Program-made: the position numbers and the translations under genes
Assembly (NCBI RefSeq): GCF_947493865.1
Contig: NZ_CANLTC010000010.1
Coordinates: forward strand, 56,371-120,370
DNA: 64,000 nt
Source of the DNA: an uncultured Halomonas sp.
GTDB lineage: Bacteria; Pseudomonadota; Gammaproteobacteria; Pseudomonadales; Halomonadaceae
Direction: 5' to 3'
The notes under the pieces: model-generated
Seen by the model: only the letters and a program-made list of their open reading frames with translations
What the model was told of the DNA's origin: nothing
The model's database searches: none
In this document: one piece after another, positions 56,609-64,000 of the stretch
Numbering within the stretch: position 1 is the stretch's first letter
Layout: each line of letters opens with the position of its first letter

Positions 56609-58156
56609 CTATTTTTCGCTCGCCTTGTCCGGCAACGGCCATTGATAGCGTCGCACGATATCGCCTCCCTCCAGGGATGCCAGCTTGACCGGAAACCCCC
56701 ACAGATGATGCAGATGACGCATCACCGGATAGACGCTCTTGGCCAGCGGTCGACGCCGATCCTGAACGTGATGCAATGTCAGCGAGCGATCGCCGCGTAT
56801 ATCCGCTTTCCATACCTGAATATTGGGCTCGCGCACCGACAGCGCATACTGCAAGGAAAGGGCTTCTCGCACCCGTTGATAACCCCGTTCGTCATGAATG
56901 GCCTCGATCGACAGTAGCTCCTCGCTATCATCATCGACCAGCGAAAACAGTTTCAGATCGCGAATCACCTTGGGCGACAGGAACTGCTGCACGAAGGACT
57001 CGTCCTTGAAGTTGCGCATGGCAAAATGAAGGGTCTCGAGCCAGTCGCTGCCTGCAATATCGGGAAACCACTCACGATCCTCATCCGTAGGTGCTTCGCA
57101 AATCCGGCGAATGTCACTGAACATGGCAAACCCCAGCGCATAGGGGTTGATGCCACTGTAGTGAGGGCTATCGAACCCCGGCTGGTTGACTACCGCCGTG
57201 TGAGACTGGAGAAACTCGAGAATGAGTCCTTCATCGACCAGTCCATCCTCGAACAGCCGATTCATCAGAGTGTAATGCCAGAAGGTGGCCCAACCTTCGT
57301 TCATCACCTGAGTTTGGCGCTGGGGATAGAAGTACTGCGCCAGCTTACGCACGATACGCACGATTTCACGCTGCCAGGGAGCCAGCAAGGGAGCATTCTT
57401 CTCGATGAAATAGAGCAGATTCTCCTGGGGCTCTTCCGGATACCGGCCTTGCTGATGCAAGCCCAGGGGGTCTTCATCGTTCTCCGCCAACGGGGTGTCC
57501 AGTGCCTGAGAGAGTGGAATCGTGCGCCACAGCATGTTGACCTGGGATTGTAGATACTCCTCGCGCTCGGTTTGACGCCGCGCCTCCTCCTCGGCGGAAA
57601 TCGGCGAAGGCCGCTTGTAACGATCGACGCCATAATTCTGCAATGCATGGCAGGCATCAAGCAGTTGCTCCACTGCCCCTACACCATAGCGTTCCTCGCA
57701 CTCTGCAACGTATTTGCGTGCAAAGACCAGGTAATCGACGATCGCCGAGGCATCGGTCCAGGTGCGAAACAGATAATTGCCCTTGAAGAAGGAGTTGTGG
57801 CCATAGCAGGCATGGGCCATGACCAATACCTGCATCATCAGGGTGTTTTCTTCCATCAGATAGGCGATGCAGGGGTCGGAGTTGATCACCAGCTCATAAG
57901 CCAGCCCCATCTGCCCACGACGATAGGCCTGCTCGACGGAAAGAAATTGCTTGCCGAAGGACCAGTGATGATAGCCCACCGGCATGCCGACGCTGGCATA
58001 GGCGTCCATCATCTGTTCCGAGGTGATTATTTCGATCTGATTGGGATAGGTGTCCAGGCGATACTCATCCGCAAGTCGTGCGATCTCGTGCTCATAGTCG
58101 GTGAGTGTCTCGAAGTTCCAGTCGGAACCGGTGGCGATAGGGGTTCGTTGGGTCAT
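56609..58156 (-). CDS. SpoVR family protein (YcgB-like)
   Basis: 515 aa, close to E. coli YcgB. Family features are PNQIEIITSEQMMDAYASVGMP, HWSFGKQFL, HACYGHNSFFKGNYLF, the MNEGWATFWHYTLMNRL segment (possible metal site) and NPYALGFAMFSDIRRIC. The biochemical role is unknown; in many proteobacteria it is stress- and stationary-phase-induced with prkA and yeaH. It is the third gene of that set here, 48 bp after yeaH, and the presence of SpoVR does not imply sporulation. Confidence 0.95.
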   Translation of the reverse strand: MTQRTPIATGSDWNFETLTDYEHEIARLADEYRLDTYPNQIEIITSEQMMDAYASVGMPVGYHHWSFGKQFLSVEQAYRRGQMGLAYELVINSDPCIAYLMEENTLMMQVLVMAHACYGHNSFFKGNYLFRTWTDASAIVDYLVFARKYVAECEERYGVGAVEQLLDACHALQNYGVDRYKRPSPISAEEEARRQTEREEYLQSQVNMLWRTIPLSQALDTPLAENDEDPLGLHQQGRYPEEPQENLLYFIEKNAPLLAPWQREIVRIVRKLAQYFYPQRQTQVMNEGWATFWHYTLMNRLFEDGLVDEGLILEFLQSHTAVVNQPGFDSPHYSGINPYALGFAMFSDIRRICEAPTDEDREWFPDIAGSDWLETLHFAMRNFKDESFVQQFLSPKVIRDLKLFSLVDDDSEELLSIEAIHDERGYQRVREALSLQYALSVREPNIQVWKADIRGDRSLTLHHVQDRRRPLAKSVYPVMRHLHHLWGFPVKLASLEGGDIVRRYQWPLPDKASEK

Positions 58157-58204
58157 GTTGCCTCCTGGCCATCCGCCATGAATCGTTCAGCCACTCTCGA
58201 GGCT

Positions 58205-59485
58205 TTACGCCTCTGCACGACGGCGAAACAGCTCACGGAATACGGGATAGATATCCCCCGCCTCGACGATCTGTCGCATGGCGAAGCGTTCGGGAAAATC
58301 GTCCTGCACGCTCTCGTATTCTTCCCACAACGCCTGGTGCGCGTGGGGAGTGATCTCGACATAGGTGTAATACTGCAGACGCGGCATCAATGACTTGACC
58401 AGCAGCTGCCGACAGGTGGTGGAGTCGTCGTCCCAGTTGTCGCCATCCGAGGCCTGAGCGACATAGAGATTCCACTGCGCTGCCGGATAACGCTTGGCAA
58501 TGATCTCATCGACCAGGGTCAGGGCGCTGGAGACGATGGTGCCGCCGGTCTCCCGGGAATAGAAGAACTCCTCTTCATCCACTTCCTTGGCGGCGGTATG
58601 GTGGCGCACGAAGACCAGCTCTACCTTCTCGTAGTTGCGCTCGAGAAACAGGTACAGCAGCAGAAAGAAGCGCTTGGCGATGTCCTTGTGGGACTGGGTC
58701 ATCGATCCCGAGACATCCATGATGCAGAACATCACCGCCTTGTTGGATGGCTGAGGCTGATTGACCAGATGGTTGTAGCGCAGGTCATAGGTATCGATGA
58801 AGGGCACCGACTCGAGCCGTTTTTCAAGGCGCTCTATCTCGGCTTTCAATTCGGTAACGCGGGAAGGGTTGCGCAACACCGGATCCTTGCGCTCTTCCGT
58901 TTCCAGGGCCTCGATCGCCTCGCGCAGGGCGCGACGGATGGGCGCTCGCATGGCAATACGCCGAGCCTGGGCCTCACGCATGGAGCGCACGATGTTGATA
59001 CGCGATGGTACGCCATCCCGGGAAATACCGGCCCGAACCGGGTGCACTTCCTCGAGATCGACCAGCTGCTTGCGCTCGAGATGAGGCAGTTCCAGGCCGT
59101 CGAACACGAACTCCAGAAACTCTTCCCGGGTCAGCGAGAAGGCGAATTCATCCATGCCCTCCCCCTGGTCGGAAGCACTCCCCTCCCCGGCGCCTCCGCC
59201 ACCTCCTCCGGCGGGCCGGCGAAGGCGATCGCCTTCAACGAATTCACGATTGCCGGGACTTACGATGGTGCGCTCACCACCCGGCCCATGCTGAAACACC
59301 GGCTCGGAAATATCCCGAGCAGGAATCGAGACCTTTTCACCCCGCTCCAGGTCGGTGATCGAGCGTCGATTGACCGCCTCTTCCACCGAACGCTTGATAT
59401 GGGTGCGGTACCGATCCAGGAATCGCTGTCGATTCACCGCACTCTTGTGGCGTGCATTGAGTCGACGGTCGATAAAGTAGCTCAT
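58205..59485 (-). CDS. yeaH: YeaH/YhbH family protein (DUF444, VWA-like)
   Basis: 426 aa. An Arg-rich N-terminus ([27 protein letters not shown]) is followed by a glycine-rich stretch near 92-110 and a von Willebrand-A-like domain with [14 protein letters not shown] and [11 protein letters not shown]. The start at 59485 follows GGGAGGTGAG. The partner kinase PrkA lies 79 bp upstream. In E. coli, yeaG-yeaH act together in nitrogen-starvation and stress response. Confidence 0.95.
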   Translation of the reverse strand: MSYFIDRRLNARHKSAVNRQRFLDRYRTHIKRSVEEAVNRRSITDLERGEKVSIPARDISEPVFQHGPGGERTIVSPGNREFVEGDRLRRPAGGGGGGAGEGSASDQGEGMDEFAFSLTREEFLEFVFDGLELPHLERKQLVDLEEVHPVRAGISRDGVPSRINIVRSMREAQARRIAMRAPIRRALREAIEALETEERKDPVLRNPSRVTELKAEIERLEKRLESVPFIDTYDLRYNHLVNQPQPSNKAVMFCIMDVSGSMTQSHKDIAKRFFLLLYLFLERNYEKVELVFVRHHTAAKEVDEEEFFYSRETGGTIVSSALTLVDEIIAKRYPAAQWNLYVAQASDGDNWDDDSTTCRQLLVKSLMPRLQYYTYVEITPHAHQALWEEYESVQDDFPERFAMRQIVEAGDIYPVFRELFRRRAEA

Positions 59486-59564
59486 TCTCACCTCCCTGCG
59501 CGGATTGCGCCCCGGCAAGCAGAAGATACGTCAAAACCTCCCTCCTGCCGGGCAACGGGTTCTG

Positions 59565-61487
59565 CTACTGCGACTTGCGTACCCGCAGATACCACTCGGA
59601 CAGTAACCGCACCTGCTTTTCGGTGTAGCCCCGATCGACCATGCGCGCGACGAAATCCTCGTGCTTGCGCTGATCCGAAGCGGACGCCTTGGCGTTGAAG
59701 GAGATCACCGGCAACAACTCCTCGGTATTGGCGAACATCTTCTTCTCGATCACGCTCTTGAGTTTCTCGTAGGACTGCCAGCTGGGGTTCATGCCATTGT
59801 TCTGCGCCCGGGCCCGCAATACGAAATTGACCACTTCGTGACGGAAATCCTTGGGATTGGAAATCCCTGCCGGCTTCTCGATCTTCTCGAGCTCTTCGTT
59901 GAGGGCCTGACGATTGAACTGCTCGCCGGTCTCCGGGTCGCGATACTCCTGATCCTGGATCCAGAAGTCCGCGTAAGTGACATAGCGATCGAAGATGTTC
60001 TGACCATACTCGCTGTAGGATTCGAGATAGGCGGTCTGGATTTCCTTGCCGATGAAGTCCACGTAGCGCGGCGCCAGAAACTCCTTGATGAAACGCAGAT
60101 AGCGCTCGTGGGTTTCCTTGGGCAACTGCTCGTGGTCGAGGCGCTGCTCCAGCACATAAAGCAGATGCACCGGGTTGGCGGCGATCTCGTGAGTATCGAA
60201 GTTGAAGACCTTTGACAGGATCTTGAAGGCGAAACGGGTTGAGCGACCATCCATGCCCTCATCGACCCCGGCGGAATCTCGGTACTCCTGGATCGACTTG
60301 GCCTTGGGGTCGGTGTCCTTGAGATTTTCACCGTCGTAGATACGCATCTTGGAGTAGATGCTCGAATTTTCCGGCTCCTTGAGTCGGGACAGCACGGAGA
60401 ACTGAGCCAGCATGCGCAGGGTATCCGGCGCGCAAGGCGCCTGATCCAGCGAAGAGTGCTCCAGCAGCTTCTTGTAGATATTGATCTCTTCGGAAACCCG
60501 CAGGCAATAGGGCACCTTGACGATATAAACCCGGTCCAGGAAAGCCTCGTTGTTGCGGTTATTGCGGAACTGCTGCCACTCGCTCTCGTTGGAGTGGGCC
60601 AGCACGACGCCATCGAAAGGAATCGCCCCCATGCCCTCGGTCGGGTTGTAGTTACCTTCCTGGGTCGCGGTCAGCAGCGGATGCAGCACCTTGATCGGCG
60701 CCTTGAACATCTCGACGAACTCCATCAACCCCTGGTTGGCCTTGCACAGCCCGCCCGAAAAGCTGTAGGCATCCGGGTCGTCCTGGGAATAGAGTTCGAG
60801 CTGGCGGATATCCACTTTACCCACCAGGGACGAGATATCCTGATTGTTCTCGTCTCCTGGCTCGGTCTTGGAAATCGCGATCTGATTGAGCCGTGAGGGA
60901 TGCAGCCGCACCACCCGAAACTTGGAAATATCACCGCCGTACTCCTTGAGCCGCTTGGAAGCCCAGGGCGACATCACGCTCTTGAGATAGCGCTGCGGGA
61001 TGTTGTATTCCTTTTCCAGCAATTCGCCATCGTGTTCCGGCGAGAACAAACCCAAGGGCGATTCGTAGACCGGGGAATCCTTGACCGCGTAGAAAGGTAC
61101 CCGCTCCATCAGCAGCTTGAGTCGCTCCGCCAGAGAGGACTTGCCACCCCCTACCGGACCGAGCAGATACAGGATCTGTTTACGCTCTTCCAGCCCTTGA
61201 GCGGCATGCCGGAAGTACGCCACGATCTGCTCGATGGCGTCTTCCATGCCGTAAAATTCAGAGAAAGCAGGGTAACGACGGATGATTTTGTTGGCGAAGA
61301 TGCGTGACAAGCGTGAATCCTTGGCGGTGTCGATCACCTCGGGTTCACCAATGGCCTTGAGCATCCGTTCCGAGGCGGACGCATAGACGGAAGGGTCTTT
61401 ACGGCATAACTCCAGGTATTCCTGAAGACTCATTTCTTCTTGCTGAACCTGCTCATAGCGATTCTGCACATGATCGAAGATGCTCAT
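59565..61487 (-). CDS. prkA: PrkA-type serine protein kinase (YeaG)
   Basis: 640 aa, the family length. An AAA+ core has Walker A LLGPVGGGKSSLAERLK near residue 110 and Walker B-like VVLAHSNESEWQQF. A PrkA C-terminal domain begins near residue 400. The operon order prkA-yeaH-spoVR is conserved across proteobacteria. Autophosphorylation is known for the E. coli protein; the targets are unclear. The 236-bp upstream gap (61488-61723) must hold the promoter, but I could not place a sigmaS or sigma54 box. Confidence 0.97.
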   Translation of the reverse strand: MSIFDHVQNRYEQVQQEEMSLQEYLELCRKDPSVYASASERMLKAIGEPEVIDTAKDSRLSRIFANKIIRRYPAFSEFYGMEDAIEQIVAYFRHAAQGLEERKQILYLLGPVGGGKSSLAERLKLLMERVPFYAVKDSPVYESPLGLFSPEHDGELLEKEYNIPQRYLKSVMSPWASKRLKEYGGDISKFRVVRLHPSRLNQIAISKTEPGDENNQDISSLVGKVDIRQLELYSQDDPDAYSFSGGLCKANQGLMEFVEMFKAPIKVLHPLLTATQEGNYNPTEGMGAIPFDGVVLAHSNESEWQQFRNNRNNEAFLDRVYIVKVPYCLRVSEEINIYKKLLEHSSLDQAPCAPDTLRMLAQFSVLSRLKEPENSSIYSKMRIYDGENLKDTDPKAKSIQEYRDSAGVDEGMDGRSTRFAFKILSKVFNFDTHEIAANPVHLLYVLEQRLDHEQLPKETHERYLRFIKEFLAPRYVDFIGKEIQTAYLESYSEYGQNIFDRYVTYADFWIQDQEYRDPETGEQFNRQALNEELEKIEKPAGISNPKDFRHEVVNFVLRARAQNNGMNPSWQSYEKLKSVIEKKMFANTEELLPVISFNAKASASDQRKHEDFVARMVDRGYTEKQVRLLSEWYLRVRKSQ

Positions 61488-61723
61488 TGAAGCCTCCTTG
61501 GTCGCGATCCCCGGCCACTCGACACAGGTCGGAGCTTTCGGGCAGGCGTATTTATCAGCGTAGACGGATAAACCAGCTGGCGAGGGAGAGCTTGCCCTGC
61601 GTTATCAACGCAACCTCACTCACGCTCTTATTTAATTATTATGAACATCAAGGTTCTAGATTGGTTCGCCCTTGGAAATAAGGAAGTTGTGTAACAAAAA
61701 TGTGTCAATGGCATCATCGCCCC

Positions 61724-63736
61724 TCAAAGTGCCGCAGCCAGTCGTGTTCCCTGATCGATGGCACGCTTGGCGTCGAGCTCCGCCGCATCAATCGCGCCCC
61801 CGATCACATGCACCGACACCCGGGCAGCCCGCAGCGGCTCAAGCAGCTCCACCACCGACTCCTGACCGGCACAGACCACGACGCTGTCAACCGCCAACAA
61901 CCGCTCCTGGCCGTCGATACGCACATGCAAGCCTGCATCGTCGATTGCCACGTACTCGCACCCGGCGATGGCCTGGACTTCACGATGCCTCAGTGAGACG
62001 CGGTGCACCCAGCCCGTCGAGGTACCCAGATCCTTGCCCGGTTTCGAGGCCTTGCGCTGCAACAGATATATCTGTCGCGGCGTATCCGGGCGCTCGGGTG
62101 TCTTGAGGCCGCCACGGTTGCTCACCGTAAGATCGACACCCCATTCATCGTACCAGGCCTCTGAATCCGGGGTTGGATGACCAGCATGAGAAAGCAGCTC
62201 AGCGACATCAAACCCGATACCTCCGGCGCCAATGATGGCAACTCGCGGTCCGACCCGCTTTGGATGCAGGATCGCCTCGGGGTAGCTGATCACCTTGGGA
62301 TGATCGCTGCCCGGAAACGTAATGCCACGTGGGCGCACACCGGTGGCAAGAATGACCTCATCGAAACCGGCCAGGGTTTCCACGTCTGGCTCCGTGTTCA
62401 AGTGTATCTCGACACCCTGCTTGTCGAGCATCGTCCGATAGTAGCGTAGCGTTTCGTCGAACTCTTCCTTGCCCGGTATCTTGCGGGCGAAATTGAACTG
62501 CCCACCAAGAATGTCATTACGCTCGAACAGCACCACGCGATGGCCGCGACTCGCGGCAGTCATCGCACTGGCCAAGCCCGCCGGCCCGGCGCCGACCACG
62601 GCGATTGCTTTCGGCATTTCCGTGGGGAGGATCTCAAGCTCGGTTTCGTGGCACGCCCGCGGGTTGACCAGGCACGAGGTCAACTTGCCCTGGAAGGTAT
62701 GATCGAGACAGGCCTGGTTACAGGCGATGCAGGTATTGATCTCATCGCTGAGCCCGGCTGCGGCCTTCTTGATCCACTCGGGGTCGGCGAGAAAGGGGCG
62801 GGCCATCGACACCATGTCCGCATGGCCTTCGGCCAAGACACGCTCCGCCACCTCGGGCATATTGATGCGGTTGGTGGTGATCAGCGGAATCGAAAGCTCC
62901 GCCTTCATGCGCCGGGTCACCCTGGTAAACGCCGCCCGGGGCACGCTGGTGACGATGGTCGGCACCCTGGCCTCATGCCAGCCAATGCCGGTGTTGATCA
63001 GGCTTGCTCCGGCGGCCTCGATGGCTCGGCCCAGTGCTACCACCTCATCCCAGGTGCTGCCTTCCTCCACCAGATCGATCATCGACAGGCGATAGATGAT
63101 CAGGAAATTTTCGCCCAGGGACTGGCGAATACGGCGCACTATCTCGACGGGGAAACGAATACGGTTGGCGAACTCGCCGCCCCATTCGTCGTCGCGGTGG
63201 TTGGTGCGCAAACAGACGAACTGATTGATCAGATAGCCTTCCGAGCCCATGATCTCGACGCCATCGTAACCTGCCTCTCTTGCCAGTTGGGCGCAGCGTA
63301 CGTAGTCGTCGATCTGCGTCTCGACTTCATGTGATGAAAGCTCTCGAGGGGTGAACGGATTGATGGGCGACTTGATGGCGGAAGGCGCCACCAGCTCCGG
63401 CGAGTAAGCGTAGCGCCCGGCATGCAATATCTGCATGCAGATATAGCTGTCCTCCGCATGGACCGCCGCCGTAACCTCCTGGTGCCGAGCAGCCTCCTGG
63501 GAACTGGTGAGCTTGGCGGCGCCCTGAAACACGGCGCCCTCCGCATTGGGAGCAATGCCGCCGCTGACGATCAATCCCACCCCGGCCCGGGCTCGCTCTG
63601 CATAGAATGCGGCCAGGCGAGCAAAGCCTTTCGGGGCCTCTTCCAGATTGGTATGCATGGAACCCATCAGCACCCGGTTCTTGAGCGTCATACTGCCTAC
63701 AGCGAGGGAACGAAACAGGTGGGGATAAACGGACAT
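61724..63736 (-). CDS. fadH: NADPH-dependent 2,4-dienoyl-CoA reductase FadH
   Basis: Reduces 2,4-dienoyl-CoA during beta-oxidation of unsaturated fatty acids. It is 670 aa (E. coli 672). The N-terminal old-yellow-enzyme barrel carries catalytic Y168 and H253. Cysteines C336, C339, C343 and C355 (CIACNQAC) bind a [4Fe-4S] cluster. The FAD site is VVGAGPAGLASAMTAASRG and the NADPH site IIGAGGIGFDVAELL. The start at 63736 follows GAGGAATG. It lies between prkA and tRNA-Asp, transcribed on the minus strand. Confidence 0.97.
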   Translation of the reverse strand: MSVYPHLFRSLAVGSMTLKNRVLMGSMHTNLEEAPKGFARLAAFYAERARAGVGLIVSGGIAPNAEGAVFQGAAKLTSSQEAARHQEVTAAVHAEDSYICMQILHAGRYAYSPELVAPSAIKSPINPFTPRELSSHEVETQIDDYVRCAQLAREAGYDGVEIMGSEGYLINQFVCLRTNHRDDEWGGEFANRIRFPVEIVRRIRQSLGENFLIIYRLSMIDLVEEGSTWDEVVALGRAIEAAGASLINTGIGWHEARVPTIVTSVPRAAFTRVTRRMKAELSIPLITTNRINMPEVAERVLAEGHADMVSMARPFLADPEWIKKAAAGLSDEINTCIACNQACLDHTFQGKLTSCLVNPRACHETELEILPTEMPKAIAVVGAGPAGLASAMTAASRGHRVVLFERNDILGGQFNFARKIPGKEEFDETLRYYRTMLDKQGVEIHLNTEPDVETLAGFDEVILATGVRPRGITFPGSDHPKVISYPEAILHPKRVGPRVAIIGAGGIGFDVAELLSHAGHPTPDSEAWYDEWGVDLTVSNRGGLKTPERPDTPRQIYLLQRKASKPGKDLGTSTGWVHRVSLRHREVQAIAGCEYVAIDDAGLHVRIDGQERLLAVDSVVVCAGQESVVELLEPLRAARVSVHVIGGAIDAAELDAKRAIDQGTRLAAAL

Positions 63737-63879
63737 GACGCATTCCTCGCTCGCGAGCATATTCAAACGATTGTATGAGCAGTGTAGCGAAGCACAGGCA
63801 GGACACAAACCCGACCAAGGACGTAAGATTCGAAGTGTTGAAATCGGGAAGGGCTGGAGAGAAGGTGCCAAAACGACAA

Positions 63880-63905
63880 AACCCCAAGCCGCAAAGCTCA
63901 GGGTT
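63880..63905 (-). terminator. Terminator of tRNA-Asp
   Basis: On the minus strand, AACCCTGAGC and GCTTGGGGTT (63905-63896 with 63889-63880) form a 10-bp stem with two G-U pairs and a six-base loop, followed by T-rich TTGTCGTTTT. It lies 19 bp downstream of the tRNA. Confidence 0.7.
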
Positions 63906-63923
63906 GGTATCAGCAATCGACGG

Positions 63924-64000
63924 TGGCGGACCGGACGGGACTCGAACCCGCGACCTCCGGCGTGACAGGCCGGCATTCTAACCGACTGAACTACCGGTCC
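63924..64000 (-). tRNA. tRNA-Asp (anticodon GTC)
   Basis: 77 nt with encoded CCA, reaching exactly to the window edge. It begins GGACCGGTAGTTCAGTCGG, has anticodon loop CTGTCAC, T-loop GGTTCGAGTCC and an acceptor ending GGTCC-GCCA. It matches E. coli tRNA-Asp closely. Confidence 0.97.

Noticed and set aside
56609..58156. SpoVR as evidence of sporulation
   Set aside because: The family is widespread in non-sporulating proteobacteria and here sits in the usual prkA-yeaH-spoVR stress cluster.

Overview
The window reads as core chromosome of a GC-rich (about 60%) gammaproteobacterium, most likely a halophile of the Halomonas group (Halomonadaceae). The grounds are gene content and order: a tsaD / rpsU-dnaG locus, the apaH-apaG-rsmA-pdxA-surA-lptD block, an amgK-murU pair, Coq7-type ubiquinone synthesis, a SorC-controlled polyol ABC transporter, a complete Mrp Na+/H+ antiporter with fused A and B subunits, a PhaR-type regulator, a HiPIP, and the prkA-yeaH-spoVR stress trio. 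The genus is an inference; no rRNA is present. I see no prophage, insertion sequence, CRISPR array or plasmid module.

Layout. 1-3170: partial dnaG and rpsU on the minus strand, with an intervening terminator, divergent from tsaD. 3171-16303: plsY, folB, a folK-like gene and nitronate monooxygenase, then two minus-strand runs (glpE-cca and lptD-surA-pdxA-rsmA-apaG-apaH), divergent from amgK-murU (cell-wall sugar recycling). 16393-18531: an OsmC-family protein, speD and coq7. 18847-32216: sugar and polyol catabolism. pgi-fructokinase on the plus strand converges on a ten-gene minus-strand polyol cluster (SorC regulator, binding protein, two permeases, ATPase, HAD phosphatase, sorbitol dehydrogenase, P-loop kinase, mannitol dehydrogenase, xylulokinase). 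Together these can import mannitol, sorbitol or arabitol, oxidise them to fructose or xylulose, phosphorylate the products and feed central metabolism.

32241-39172: HIT protein, PrkB-like kinase, hotdog thioesterase, purD, PhaR-like regulator, rsmE, an AsmA-like envelope protein and an MltB-type lytic transglycosylase. 39173-45666: the mrp/mnh antiporter operon with a long leader region. 45682-54108 (minus strand): hemH, a small unknown protein, dnaB, rplI-DUF2232-rpsR-rpsF, rlmB and rnr. 54306-54515: two tRNA-Leu(CAG) genes. 54587-56490: membrane-anchored nuclease, stand-alone Lrp/AsnC effector domain and HiPIP. 56609-63736: spoVR, yeaH, prkA and fadH. 63924-64000: tRNA-Asp.

The most unusual structure is a family of intergenic palindromes. 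Two long copies, each 143 bp (3234-3376 and 29686-29828), share a core and have locus-specific arms that change in a compensated way. Two short copies (3184-3233 and 55484-55537) keep mainly the outer arms. Both long copies and one short copy begin exactly at the stop codon of a minus-strand gene, and one of them separates the polyol-binding-protein gene from its permease genes. They look like structured RNA or DNA elements acting at gene 3' ends.
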